Source: G963668345 sp965206025
GTDB taxonomy: Bacteria > Acidobacteriota > Terriglobia > Bryobacterales > UBA6623
Assembly (NCBI GenBank): GCA_965206025.1
Contig: CBDBIU010000004.1
Coordinates: 682,001 to 746,000 of the forward strand
DNA: 64,000 nucleotides
Reading direction: 5' to 3'
Shown: in pieces, positions 47,042 to 56,369 of the stretch
Numbering within the stretch: the stretch's first letter is position 1
How the letters are laid out: the number at the start of each line of letters is the position of its first letter
Position numbers and translations under genes: made by a program
The notes under the pieces: model-generated
What the model saw: only the letters and a program-made list of their open reading frames with translations
Databases searched by the model: none
What the model was told of the DNA's origin: nothing

Positions 47042-49117
47042 CTAAAACACCTCGACCATGACCCCGCCGCGAATCCAGCGGCCCGGTTGAGCCAGTCCCT
47101 GAAATGCCTCGTGCTGGACGTTCAACAGGTTCGACGCCTGGAAGAAGGGCTGCCAGCGGCCCACGGTATAGAACACCGAGGCGTCCCACAACGCTTTGGT
47201 CTCCTGCCACGTTCGATTGAAGGCTCCAAGGCGCATCTTGAATGCCAGGTTTCCGGTGAGCGAACCCCGATAGCTCGCGCTCAGCGAATTGAGGGGAAAG
47301 TTGAAAACGTAGCGTGAAGTGACACCCGGGTGGGGCACCCGTGAAGCGCGCATCACCGTGTAGTTCACGGCAATCTCCGACGAGCGGTTCAGCCGCTGCC
47401 GGAGTTGCATCTCTCCGCCGTGGAAGGTGAGATCCTGAAAATTCGTGGCCTGAAACTTCGCCAGCTCGGGCGTGCGAATCCAATCGATCGTCTGGTCCTC
47501 GCGACGCTGGAACCAGGTGGCCGACACCGTCGTCCCGCGTCGGGAATACCAGTCTATGCCGGCCTCATAGTTCCAGGCGCTCTCGGGCAGCAGGTTCTCA
47601 TTCCCCTTATTGAACGGGTCTTCGTAAAACAGATCGGTGTAGGAGGGAATCCGGTAGGCGTGGCCCAACTGCCCTCGCAGTTTGAAACCCCCTCCCAGCC
47701 GGTAGCCGATCGAAAATGTGGGACTTGTCTCGCCCCGCCATTTCCGCCACACTTCTTCGCGTACCCCGAGCGCCAGATTCAGGCGGTCCGTCGGTCGAAG
47801 GTTGAGCATGAAAAATCCCGCCGCTCTCTCTCGACGGTGCAAGCCCAGGTTCGAGCTGTCAATGCCTTCCGACAAGTACGAACTGCCCGCGGACCAGCGC
47901 ACCCGCTCGTTGACCCGCCCGTTGACGGCGTAGTTGCCCTGGTAAATATTCGTCGTATGGAAGTTCTGGAAGATCTCCGGTTGGTAACGGAAAAGAACGA
48001 AATGATCCGTGTGCCGGCGATAGGCAAAGTTAAAACGATGCTGGAGACGATCGGCAGACCTGCCCACGGTTTGACTGACGGCGAGGAACTTCGTCCCGGT
48101 CTCTTCCCACGAGTCGCACGGGCAGTAGAAACCGTTGGCGCCGAACGGGCGGTCGTTCGCGCTGAACATCACACTTGTCGAGCCAAAGGATTCATCAAAA
48201 AAGGTTTCGCTCGAAAACGCGATGTTTCTGTAGTCCCGGCCTTCGCGGAAGCCGCTCGAAAAATCGCGCGACAGGAAGACCTGCTGGCTCCAGAAACCCC
48301 GCTTGAATCCGCTGCTGATCGACTCCCGGTTCCAGCCGAAGTCGCCGACGCCGCTCATCAGCTTCAACTCCTTGCCTTCCGGTTTCTTGGTGACGAAATT
48401 CACCGCCCCTCCGATGGCGTCGGAGCCGTAAAGCGTCGCGCCGCTGCCGTGGAGAACTTCGACTTGCCGCACGGACTCGAACGGAAGCGGCAGGTCCATG
48501 TTGTGATGCCCCGTCTGCACGTCGTTCAAGCGAATCCCGTTGACCAGCACCAGCACCTGCTCGAATGAGGAGCCGCGAATCGACAGGTCGGCTTGCGTGG
48601 CGTCCGGGCCCCGCTCTCTGAGGTCGATCGAGGAGTCCTGTTTCAGGATGTCGGCGAATGTCCATGCCGGGACGCTTGAGTCTTCAACGGGAAGTACAGC
48701 GATACTGCGGTTGACTTCGGCGAGTTCACGCGGCTCGGGCGTACCGGTGACGACGATCGGCGTCTCGATCCGCGGCCTCAGTTCGAGCTGAAAGATCACT
48801 TCTTCTTCCGTGCCGTCCACCAGACGGGACGACTCGCGGAAATTCTCGGCCTTCACGACAACCTGGTGGGACCCCGGCCCTAGCCCGCAAATCTCGGCCG
48901 AACCACGCTCATCGGTCGGCGTCCTTTGTCCATCGGCGCGGACCCTCGCATTCTGAATCGCCAGCCCCGCCGGATCGCGGACGAGGACGCGGATGCAGTC
49001 ACCCCACAACGGCGAGACAGGCACCACGCCCAATATCCACGCCATCACCCAGGCCGGCCATCCTCCCGAGAGATTACCCGCTTTTCGACCGCATCGCTTG
49101 GGATGCACAGATCTCAT
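47042..49117 (-). CDS. TonB-dependent outer membrane receptor, BtuB-like
   Basis: A 691-residue receptor: signal region about 1-42 (with cleavage near PLWGDC), a carboxypeptidase-regulatory-like beta domain (43-115), a plug (about 120-250; IVVTGTPEPRELAEVNRSIA, ADLSIRGSSFEQVLVLVNGI, LHGSGATLYGSDAIGGAVNF) and a 22-strand barrel ending in GVMVEVF. It imports a chelate such as cobalamin, haem or a siderophore using TonB energy. The ligand is not shown; I saw no cobalamin riboswitch upstream. A GCCATCtcgGATGGC hairpin lies 55 bases before the start. Confidence 0.9.
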   Translation of the reverse strand: MRSVHPKRCGRKAGNLSGGWPAWVMAWILGVVPVSPLWGDCIRVLVRDPAGLAIQNARVRADGQRTPTDERGSAEICGLGPGSHQVVVKAENFRESSRLVDGTEEEVIFQLELRPRIETPIVVTGTPEPRELAEVNRSIAVLPVEDSSVPAWTFADILKQDSSIDLRERGPDATQADLSIRGSSFEQVLVLVNGIRLNDVQTGHHNMDLPLPFESVRQVEVLHGSGATLYGSDAIGGAVNFVTKKPEGKELKLMSGVGDFGWNRESISSGFKRGFWSQQVFLSRDFSSGFREGRDYRNIAFSSETFFDESFGSTSVMFSANDRPFGANGFYCPCDSWEETGTKFLAVSQTVGRSADRLQHRFNFAYRRHTDHFVLFRYQPEIFQNFHTTNIYQGNYAVNGRVNERVRWSAGSSYLSEGIDSSNLGLHRRERAAGFFMLNLRPTDRLNLALGVREEVWRKWRGETSPTFSIGYRLGGGFKLRGQLGHAYRIPSYTDLFYEDPFNKGNENLLPESAWNYEAGIDWYSRRGTTVSATWFQRREDQTIDWIRTPELAKFQATNFQDLTFHGGEMQLRQRLNRSSEIAVNYTVMRASRVPHPGVTSRYVFNFPLNSLSASYRGSLTGNLAFKMRLGAFNRTWQETKALWDASVFYTVGRWQPFFQASNLLNVQHEAFQGLAQPGRWIRGGVMVEVF

Positions 49118-49199
49118 CTTTGCTAATCCCGAAACACGTTTTAATAACTTTCAACCAAACTTTCAAAATACGCCATCCGAGATGGCATCCGTTGAGAAC

Positions 49200-49811
49200 T
49201 CAGAGTGCTTTCGTCATTCGATAGAACCTCAATCCTTGTATGGGCAAGCGCTTTGGCCACTGCGACTCGACGGTCATTCCGCGGCGCTCGTAGAGTCGGC
49301 GAGCGCCCTCATTCTTGGCTGAGGCGTCGAGGGATAGTCGAGTCGAGCTGCTTGCGCGAGCCCGTTCTTCAGTAGAGTCCATCAAGGCGGAGCCGACACC
49401 TTCGCCGCGAAGTTCTTTGTCGATAGCAATGGCCAAAAGGTAGAAATCACCATCGGCGATGGTCTCGAGAATTCGCAGAAGTGGCGCACAGAGCATTTTC
49501 ACGGCCGTCATTCGCAGGGCATGATATCCCGCAGACTCTTTCAGTGGCTGGTCAGAAAAATGGCGATGCTGCTCGGCAGTAAACCCCAAGGCCATGCCAA
49601 CGATCTGTTTGTCATGTTCGGCAAAAGTCACGTTTTGGAAGGAGTAGGTGTGGTCAGGTTGGACATATGCCTTGGCGATAATGTGCGCTGCCCGTCGACC
49701 GAGCATAAAACGGAAGAAGCCCTCGGCTGCTTCGTCGAGGTAGCGACCACATGCCAGACCTTCATCGAACGTGGGTTTGGCGGCCCGGAGGACTATCGAA
49801 TGCTGATCCAT
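49200..49811 (-). CDS. GNAT-family N-acetyltransferase
   Basis: About 203 residues from ATG 49811 (MDQHSIVLRAAKPTFDEG); a GTG three codons upstream is possible. The acetyl-CoA loop is LLAIAIDKELRGEGVGSALM (RxxGxG as RGEGVG), followed by LSLDASAKNEGARRLYERRG. Length and order are typical. The acceptor is unknown. The gene lies 82 bases upstream of the TonB receptor start on the same strand. Confidence 0.87.
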   Translation of the reverse strand: MDQHSIVLRAAKPTFDEGLACGRYLDEAAEGFFRFMLGRRAAHIIAKAYVQPDHTYSFQNVTFAEHDKQIVGMALGFTAEQHRHFSDQPLKESAGYHALRMTAVKMLCAPLLRILETIADGDFYLLAIAIDKELRGEGVGSALMDSTEERARASSSTRLSLDASAKNEGARRLYERRGMTVESQWPKRLPIQGLRFYRMTKAL

Positions 49812-49943
49812 GTTTAACACCCGATTCTAGCGGAGATCGCTATCGGAGCGGCTGGCAGGGCCGAGGGTCTCCGAAAGTTTACACCTGGGTTCTCGAAGGG
49901 GCGGCGGGTTCGGCAATGGTAATACAATCAAGAGCTCGCCGGC

Positions 49944-50735
49944 ATGCGCCGCTACGCCGAACTGTTTGCCCACTACTTCGTCCAGTATGCCAAGGTCCGC
50001 CTCGCCTATCGAGGAGATTTCTTGGTTTCGGTGGCCACCACGCTGCTCGCGACGGTCTTCGGCATCGTGCTGGTCTTCCTGCTGTTCCACAAAGCGCCGC
50101 GGATCGTTGGCTGGAGTTTTGAGGAGATCCTCTTTCTTTACGGCTTCGGCTTGATCCCTTTGTCGCTTTTCAACATGGTCAGCATCAACCTCTATTACTT
50201 CGGTCAAAGCTATATCGTGGAAGGGAAGTTCGACCGCGTCCTGCTGCGGCCGGTTCACTCCTTGTTTCAGGTGATGAGCGAGCAGTTCCGGCTGGAATCC
50301 GTGAGCGACACTGCCGTGGGAATCGCGATTGTCCTCTATGCCAGTCAACGGATCGGCCTGAGTTATGGACCGCTCGACTGGCTTTTCCTGGCCTTTGCGG
50401 CTGTCTGCGGATGCCTGATCTATGTGTCGGTGTTTCTCATGCTCACCGCTGTTTCGTTCTGGGTGGAAGATCGAGTGGGCATCGTCCCGCCCGTCTACAA
50501 CATGCTGGCCTTCGGACGCTACCCCCTGACCATCTACCACCCGGCGATCCAATTCCTGCTGAGTTGGATCATTCCCTTCGGCTTCGCCACGTTCTATCCA
50601 TCGGCAAAGCTACTGGGCCATATCGGTTACGACTCGTATGCCCTGCTGCTGCCCGTCGTGACCCTCTCCTTCCTGCTGGCGGCGATCGTCCTCTGGAACC
50701 GGGGCGTGCAGAGCTATTCGAGCACAGGGTCGTAG
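49944..50735 (+). CDS. ABC-2 type transporter permease
   Basis: A 263-residue membrane protein with six predicted helices (starting VSVATTLLATVFGIVLVFLL). The segments EEILFLYGFGLIPLSLFNM, EGKFDRVLLRPVHSLFQV and YNMLAFGRYPLTIYHPAIQF mark the ABC-2 family 6/DUF990 permeases. These usually sit with an ATPase and a second permease, neither of which is next to it here, so partners must be elsewhere. Substrate unknown. Confidence 0.85.
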   Translation: MRRYAELFAHYFVQYAKVRLAYRGDFLVSVATTLLATVFGIVLVFLLFHKAPRIVGWSFEEILFLYGFGLIPLSLFNMVSINLYYFGQSYIVEGKFDRVLLRPVHSLFQVMSEQFRLESVSDTAVGIAIVLYASQRIGLSYGPLDWLFLAFAAVCGCLIYVSVFLMLTAVSFWVEDRVGIVPPVYNMLAFGRYPLTIYHPAIQFLLSWIIPFGFATFYPSAKLLGHIGYDSYALLLPVVTLSFLLAAIVLWNRGVQSYSSTGS

Positions 50736-50745
50736 CGGCGCCCAG

Positions 50746-50762
50746 CGAGAACGCTGGCTTAC
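50746..50762 (-). repeat. Stop-codon-linked motif at the end of the oxidoreductase gene
   Basis: On the minus strand TAAGCCAGCGTTCTCGCTG begins with the TAA stop codon (50761-50759) of the Gfo/Idh/MocA gene. Confidence 0.5.
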
Positions 50763-51994
50763 GCTTTAACCACCTTGTTACGGTGCGCGTCCCAAGCGAG
50801 GTATTCCTTGCGGCGGAACGACTCTACCGCCATTTGGCAGGGAAGCGCCCCGTAGAAACCGAGGTCAACGTCGCACTTCAGCGGTTCATTCGTCCGAATA
50901 GCGGCTTGCAGATTCCGGTGATGCAAGCTGATGTCTTCCTTGCCGCTTTTGGCGTGAACGATGCGCTTCTTTTCCGCGGCGAACTCTTTCTCCGGCTCGA
51001 TGACGAAGCCGTCGTCATTGAAGTCCAACGTTGCCTCGTGTCCCCGGATCATGTGCCGGATGCCCGCGCGATTGGCGACCGAGGAAACCAGCATCAAGGT
51101 CACGCCTTGGGGGTAATCCACCATGACGTTGAACGTGTCGGGGATCTCGGCAGCGCTGTCGGTGAAAAAGAATTTGCCTCCCGTGGCCACCACTCGGGAA
51201 GGATGTTTCAAATCGATGGCCTTGACGAGCCGGGTGGCCCGGTGCACGAGCAGGTCGGTAGAGATTCCGCCCGAGTAATCCCAGTAGCGGCGCCAGGCCA
51301 GAAAGCGGTCCAGCTCGAATGGGCGCTTCTTGGCGGGCCCCAGGAAGGCCTTCCAATCGAGGTTTTCACCCGGACGCACATCCTCTTCGGGCTCGGTCCA
51401 GAAGTCGTCCAGATAGTTGCGCGAATAATCGACCTGGGCCATGACAATCTTGCCCAAAGCGCCTTCCCGGATGTAGCGCCGCGCCGTCTCGTAGGAATCA
51501 TCCGACATGCCCTGCACGCCGACCTGCATCTTGACGCCGGTCTGCTTGATCTTCTTGACTACTTTCTTCCCTTCTTCAGCCGTGTGGGTCATCGGCTTTT
51601 CGCAGTAGATGTGTTTGCCGGCGTCGGCGGCGTCGAGCGTCATCTTGCAGTGCCAGTGCTCGGGGACGGCGATTACGACATAGTCGATGTCCTTTTGGTC
51701 AAGCAGCCGCCGGTAATCGGTGAAGGGCTTGGCCGAGCTGAGAGCGACCGCTGCGTCGAGCCTCGGCTGGTAGATCTCGCAAACAGAGACTACCTCCACG
51801 TTGTCTGTTTCCTTCATCCTGAGCAGCGTTTTGACGTGCGCGCTGCCCATATCGCCGAACCCGACGACTCCCACGCGCAGCCGTTCGTTCGCTCCGACGA
51901 CACGGGGCCCCGGACGCGGAGTCGCCAGAGCCGGCGCCGCCACGGACGCGCCCACCGTTCCCGCCACGAAACTACGTCGAGTCATGCTGGTCAT
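50759..51994 (-). CDS. Gfo/Idh/MocA-family oxidoreductase with Tat signal
   Basis: About 411 residues from ATG 51994, with GAGG nine bases upstream. The N-terminus MTSMTRRSFVAGTVGASVAA is a twin-arginine signal, so the protein is folded with cofactor and exported. The NAD(P) fold shows LRVGVVGFGDMGSAHVKTLL, the family motif HIYCEKPMTHTAEEGKKVV, and GISTDLLVHRATRLV. Such exported sugar oxidoreductases are common in Acidobacteria and Planctomycetes. The substrate is unknown. Confidence 0.9.
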   Translation of the reverse strand: MTSMTRRSFVAGTVGASVAAPALATPRPGPRVVGANERLRVGVVGFGDMGSAHVKTLLRMKETDNVEVVSVCEIYQPRLDAAVALSSAKPFTDYRRLLDQKDIDYVVIAVPEHWHCKMTLDAADAGKHIYCEKPMTHTAEEGKKVVKKIKQTGVKMQVGVQGMSDDSYETARRYIREGALGKIVMAQVDYSRNYLDDFWTEPEEDVRPGENLDWKAFLGPAKKRPFELDRFLAWRRYWDYSGGISTDLLVHRATRLVKAIDLKHPSRVVATGGKFFFTDSAAEIPDTFNVMVDYPQGVTLMLVSSVANRAGIRHMIRGHEATLDFNDDGFVIEPEKEFAAEKKRIVHAKSGKEDISLHHRNLQAAIRTNEPLKCDVDLGFYGALPCQMAVESFRRKEYLAWDAHRNKVVKA

Positions 51995-52131
51995 CGCTAC
52001 CACCTCGCCTGTTATTCGCTTCATAAACATGGTACCGCCAACCGACAAGCTGAGCGAGCCGCCCGCGACCGCCCGGCCTTCGCCTCATCCACCGCGAGCC
52101 GTGGCGAGAAGACCGGCTAATCCGGAACCCG

Positions 52132-53899
52132 TCAGAAGTCTACTTGAAAACGGGTCTGGAACAAGTGAGCTTCTCCCAGCTCGACCCGGTCGGCGAATAC
52201 GTAGTTCCACATGAAGCGAGTGTTCGGATTGAGATACCAGTTCAATCCGAGGGTCACATCTCGCAGCTCCCCGCCGCGGACGAGCCGACCGCCCTTGGTC
52301 ATTGAGATCAAGCTGCGAGTAGCGGAGCGCGATTTCCCAGGCTCCCCGAGAAGTTGCCCGAGGCCGCCAGCTATCTCAAGCCAGGGCAGAGGCTGGAGGC
52401 TCTGGGCCGCATTGCCCAGGCCGAAAGCGACACGGCGGCGGCCCGCCGGATGCAGCGAGCCAAGCAGAAGCTGTTTGCCATCCGTCGCGGTCTCCGAGAT
52501 TATGCAACGGCTTTACGCGGCTGAAGTAGCCCCCGGAATCACGATAGGGGCGGCGCTCCCCGGTAAGGAAATAACCGCCCTGCAGATAGAACGACCCGAA
52601 GCTCAAGTCCCCGCCGTTCGGCTGGTGTACCGAATTGTGAATGTATTCGGACTGAAAAGACGCCGGCCCCACGACCAACGCCGCCTCGACACCCACCAAA
52701 TCCTGCGATGCAGCCGGGAATCGCCCCGTGTCGACGAACCTCGTCGTCAGGTGCGCCTCGGGCCGTTGCCGGATGCGCAGGGTGTCGCCCGTTGGATTGC
52801 GATGGCTGTAAGCCAGCCCGAGATGTAACAGCTTCGAGCCCCCGTCCGCGTACCAGGGGCTGGTGGTGACCCGGCCCGTGACGGCGTAGTTTCCCGGCCC
52901 GGCGGCCTCGCCGAAACCGTCCGAGTCGCGGAACGCTCCCACGGCCCACGTCAGGCGCTTGTCGAAGCCCGTGTTGGCGATCATCATGCCACTGTTTCGT
53001 TCCGGCGCGAACACGTTGGCGAGGGATCTCTCCATGAAGGTGATGTACTTGCTGCTGGTCTGCATTTCGAGGCTAAACGGCTCCTTGAAATGGCCGACCC
53101 GAAGTTTCCCCGCTCCGGGAATCTTGTCGATCCCTATGTAGACATCTTTGAAACCGGCGCTTCCTCCGGCGAAGTCGTATTGGGCCTTGAAGTTTACCCG
53201 GTCGTACATGCGTCCGGAAACGTATAGCCTGGAGCGGCGAAACTCCGTGCCGTTCACGACAGGTCCCACCGCATCATTCAGTTCATCGCCGGCGGAGAAG
53301 AAGCCCCAATCGTTCATGATGCGGCCGCCGACGCGGAGGCGCTGAGACTTGTCCGCCGAGTCGAAACGCAAACCCTCCTTCCAATAGGGCTTGAGGTTCT
53401 GCGCGGAAGTGCTCGAGGCGGATCGAGGTTCTTTTTCAGGGACGGACGAGCTCGGCGCGCCGGCCAGTGCCGCTTGCGTCTGGGGCGCAGCGCTTCGTGC
53501 CGGCTCTCTCGGCGGCGATGGCGCCCCCTGAGCCGCGAGGGCCTGTTTGTCAGCGAAAGCGCGTTGCTCCGAAGAGAAACCCCGGCTCAGCTCGGCCACC
53601 TTGCGCTCAAGCTTCTGGAGGAGGGCCCGTTGGACTTCGAGCGCCTGGCGCTGCTCTTCGAGCTGCCTCTGCTGGTGCTCCACAACGGCCTTCAATTGTT
53701 GGATCTCTCCGGCTTCGACCGAGGTATCAGCTCTGCTCGACTCGCCCGCCGTCTCCCCCAACGCGGCCGAGTTACCCCCGGCAAAGAACCCCACTGCCAG
53801 CAATGCCGCAGCAACGATCCTGGTTCGACTGATCCTGGTTCGACTGATCCTGGTTCGACTGATCATCGTTCGACTGATCATCGTTCGACTGATCATCAT
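52132..53899 (-). pseudogene. Phosphate-selective porin (OprO/OprP-like) gene, interrupted and frameshifted
   Basis: Start at the double ATG 53899/53896 with GGAGG just upstream. The product opens with MISRT repeats, a signal-like helix (IVAAALLAVGFFAGG), a coiled coil (about 55-100) and then an OprO/P barrel (RLRVGGRIMNDWGFFSAGDE, KAQYDFAGGSAGFKDVYIGI, FKEPFSLEMQTSSKYITFME). After GDRDGW (52478) the frame is broken by about 133 foreign bases (52345-52477). Porin sequence resumes as GAWEIALRYSQLDLND, then shifts again near 52290, and ends GLNWYLNPNTRFMWNYVFAD to FQVDF and TGA at 52132. As read, no full barrel can be made. A sequencing or assembly error is possible for the single-base shift, less so for the insert. 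Confidence 0.82.
53819..53893 (-). repeat. Five 15-bp tandem repeats at the porin gene start
   Basis: Three units CCTGGTTCGACTGAT are followed by two units CATCGTTCGACTGAT (plus strand), encoding RISRT and MISRT pentapeptides just after the start codon. Unit length is a multiple of three, so copy-number change keeps frame; each CAT-type unit also supplies a fresh ATG. Confidence 0.9.
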
Positions 53900-54194
53900 C
53901 ACCCTCCGAAAAACTCCCAATCCTTTGACACGGGACGGGGCACGGCTCGCGCCCTTGTCAACGCGTGCCATCAAACGCGTGCCGCCCCGCGCGCAAGCCG
54001 TCCCCACGACAAACACCTATCCACGCATGGCGTTCAAAAAGCACAGCCTGCACTATACATTTACGCAGGCTCTGGTTACGGTTGTGTTACGCGAATGTTA
54101 AGACAAGTTTAAGTTCGTCTGAAAATCGAGTTAAATCCGATGGGGGCCCGTCGCCAAGATGTTCAGGCCGTATCTTCCGCTCGATTGCTCACAC

Positions 54195-54368
54195 CGGGTG
54201 GCGAGGCGAAGTGCGTGAGAAACTCGCCCGTACAAGGCGCGCAGCGCCCCATTTATTGAATAACGCCGGCGTACTGGAACCCCACGTTGAACACGGCGAG
54301 CAAGCGCAACGAAGTAACGGCGGGCTTGTGGCGCGCTTCGGCCCTCAGTGGTGAGAAACGCTGATTAG
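54195..54368 (+). repeat. About 190-bp dispersed repeat, copy 2
   Basis: Aligns with the reverse complement of 31061-31257 (shared GCGAGCAAGCGCAACG, GGCGTACT and CGAAGTGCGTGAGAAAC segments) and ends in a degenerate motif copy GGTGAGAAACGCTGATTAG. The rest of 53900-54194 holds no supported gene. Confidence 0.65.
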
Positions 54369-54388
54369 GGCAGGCAGGAATGCTTGTC

Positions 54389-55171
54389 TCACCCCGCGTC
54401 TTCGATTCGCCGCAGATCCTCGACCGCCGCCTTCAACGCCAACTCGTAGACGGCCAGGTCGGCTCCCCAGGAGATGACATTGAATCCGAGATCGATCCAT
54501 TCCCTCGCCTGGCCGGCGTTCATCGGCTGCGCCGCGGCGGCCTTGCCATGCCGCTTGGCGGCCGCGGTTATCTCTCGAAGCGCTTCGATAAACCTTGGGT
54601 GCTGATATTCGGCGACGATGCCCAAGGAATGTGAAAGATCCTGCTGGCCAAGAAAGAGCACATCGACACCGTCAAGGGCCGCGATGGCGTCCACGTTGTC
54701 GAGACCCGTCTGGGTTTCGATCTGGCACATCACGAGGTTGTTCCTGTTGGCCTCGGGCATGTACTCGGCCGGCGACGTGTAAACATAGTCCGTCACGGCC
54801 ATGCCGATGGCCAATCCACGGCGGCCTTCAGGCGGATAACGAGCCGCTTCGACGGCTCGTTGTGCTTGTTCGGGCGTATCGACGCGGGGCACCATGATGC
54901 CCAGCGCTCCGGCGTCGAGCACGCGGGCGATGAAGTGGTACTCGGTGTCGGGAATCCGCACCATGGGCGTCACCCGAGTCTCCCGGAACCAGGCTACCAG
55001 GTCCCCTACCGCCCCGATGCCGTTGGCACTGTGCTCCATGTCGATGATCACGAAGTCCACGCCGGCGGCTTCGGTGATCTTGGCCACTCCTCGGGTTCCA
55101 AACTCGCTAATCATGTGGCCGATGGGGATCTTCCCTTCAGCGCGCAGTTCCCGAATCCGGTTTATCTTCAT
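54389..55171 (-). CDS. HpcH/HpaI-family aldolase
   Basis: About 260 residues from the ATG at 55171, which overlaps the upstream gene's TGA (ATGA), so coupled. TIM-barrel class II aldolase signatures: PIGHMISEFGTRGVAKITEA, FVIIDMEHSANG, ALGIMVPRVDTPEQAQ and the metal ligand in VMCQIETQTGLDNVD, then GQQDLSHSLG. Such enzymes cleave 2-keto-3-deoxy acids to pyruvate plus an aldehyde. With the adjacent dehydrogenase it likely forms a small sugar-acid degradation operon; exact substrate unknown. Confidence 0.9.
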   Translation of the reverse strand: MKINRIRELRAEGKIPIGHMISEFGTRGVAKITEAAGVDFVIIDMEHSANGIGAVGDLVAWFRETRVTPMVRIPDTEYHFIARVLDAGALGIMVPRVDTPEQAQRAVEAARYPPEGRRGLAIGMAVTDYVYTSPAEYMPEANRNNLVMCQIETQTGLDNVDAIAALDGVDVLFLGQQDLSHSLGIVAEYQHPRFIEALREITAAAKRHGKAAAAQPMNAGQAREWIDLGFNVISWGADLAVYELALKAAVEDLRRIEDAG

Positions 55172-56205
55172 GGCTTTCTCCAAGCGGCCAATTTGGTCTC
55201 CATCTCCGGACGATCGACGACCTCCGGGTTGGCTAAGAAAGGCGGCAGCCTGCCTTCATGCACTGCGCGAACGTTTTCGCAAGCCTCGAGGCTGACATCC
55301 CAAATGCATTCTCGCGTGGTCGCAATGGCGTGGGGCGTAAGGACAACGTTATCGAGCTGAAGCAGGGGATTGTCCGCTGGGGTAGGTTCTTGTTCGAAAA
55401 CATCCAAGCCGGCGCCGGCGATACGCTGCTCCCGGAGCGCTTCGATCAGCGCCGCCTCGTCGACCACGGGCCCCCGGCAGGTGTTGACCAGGTAGGCCGA
55501 GGGTTTCATCAGAGCGAGTTCGCGCGCGCCGATCAGACCCCGCGTTTCCTTGCTCAGCGGCGTGTTGACGGCTAGGAAATCGCTTTCTCGCATCACGGTG
55601 TCGAGGTCCGCTAATTCAACCCCTAGCTCGGCGGCCTGAGGGATCGAAACGTAGGGGTCACAACCCAGCAGCCGAGCGAACCCGAGACCCCGCGCCATGC
55701 GGAACATCTCGCCGGCAATGCCGCCGACGCCGACCGAGCCAAGGGTGTAGCCGCGGATCGAAATCGCCTCACCCAGGCGGCCTTCCCGCCAACGACCGGC
55801 GCGCGTATTTTGATCCAGCCGCCGAATGTTCTTCGCCAGCGCGAAGATGAGCGCGATGATGCCCTCGGCGACGTGCCGTCGCACGCCCATCGGCGTCAAC
55901 GTCACCGCAACACCAGCCTCGGTCGAGGCCTCCACGTCGATTCGGTCGAACCCGACCCCCCAACGCGAGATGCAAGCCAGCCGCTTGACGCCGCTGAAAC
56001 TCTCGCGTGGAAAACGGTGAGCGAAGACGACGACGGCGTCGTATCGGTTCAGCACATCGGGGATCGCCGTGTCGCCACGATCTTCCATGTACTCGCACTC
56101 CAGGTCTGGCAGCGGATCAAAAACTTGAGCGGCAGCCTGCCGGAATCCATCGGCGGCAATTGCTTCCCAGTCGGAGTTGATGCCTACGCGGAACTTTCTT
56201 TCCAT
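55168..56205 (-). CDS. D-isomer-specific 2-hydroxyacid dehydrogenase
   Basis: A 345-residue NAD-dependent enzyme. Catalytic residues are visible: Arg in LVNTCRGPVVDEAAL, Glu in GLDVFEQEPTPADN, and His in VVLTPHAIATTRE. The dinucleotide loop is GYTLGSVGVGGIAGEMFRMA, where the first Gly-x-Gly reads GSVGVGGIAG. It resembles phosphoglycerate dehydrogenase-type proteins but lacks an ACT domain. Translation is coupled to the downstream aldolase by a four-base overlap. Confidence 0.9.
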   Translation of the reverse strand: MERKFRVGINSDWEAIAADGFRQAAAQVFDPLPDLECEYMEDRGDTAIPDVLNRYDAVVVFAHRFPRESFSGVKRLACISRWGVGFDRIDVEASTEAGVAVTLTPMGVRRHVAEGIIALIFALAKNIRRLDQNTRAGRWREGRLGEAISIRGYTLGSVGVGGIAGEMFRMARGLGFARLLGCDPYVSIPQAAELGVELADLDTVMRESDFLAVNTPLSKETRGLIGARELALMKPSAYLVNTCRGPVVDEAALIEALREQRIAGAGLDVFEQEPTPADNPLLQLDNVVLTPHAIATTRECIWDVSLEACENVRAVHEGRLPPFLANPEVVDRPEMETKLAAWRKP

Positions 56206-56369
56206 CTAGATTGTTGTAACGGAGCGGCAGAGATCCAAATAGGTTCTTAGGAAGAGTCGTTATTGTACACTTTGCCCGCGTGCGCCGTATCACCGCCCGT
56301 TTACATCGCGCCTGCGATATGCGATCGTTACGCGTAGGAAGCTCTGAAAGTGGGTCGGAAACCGTCATT

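Noticed and set aside
47405..48568. 387-codon plus-strand frame opposite the TonB receptor
   Set aside because: It is the GC-rich shadow of the receptor gene.
49118..49199. Cobalamin riboswitch upstream of the TonB receptor
   Set aside because: Only 82 bases separate it from the GNAT gene and no B12-box was seen.
50411..52120. 569-codon plus-strand frame
   Set aside because: It overlaps the end of the ABC permease and is antisense to the well-supported oxidoreductase.
56206..56369. TPP riboswitch upstream of thiE
   Set aside because: The conserved CUGAGA and pyrophosphate-helix segments are absent.
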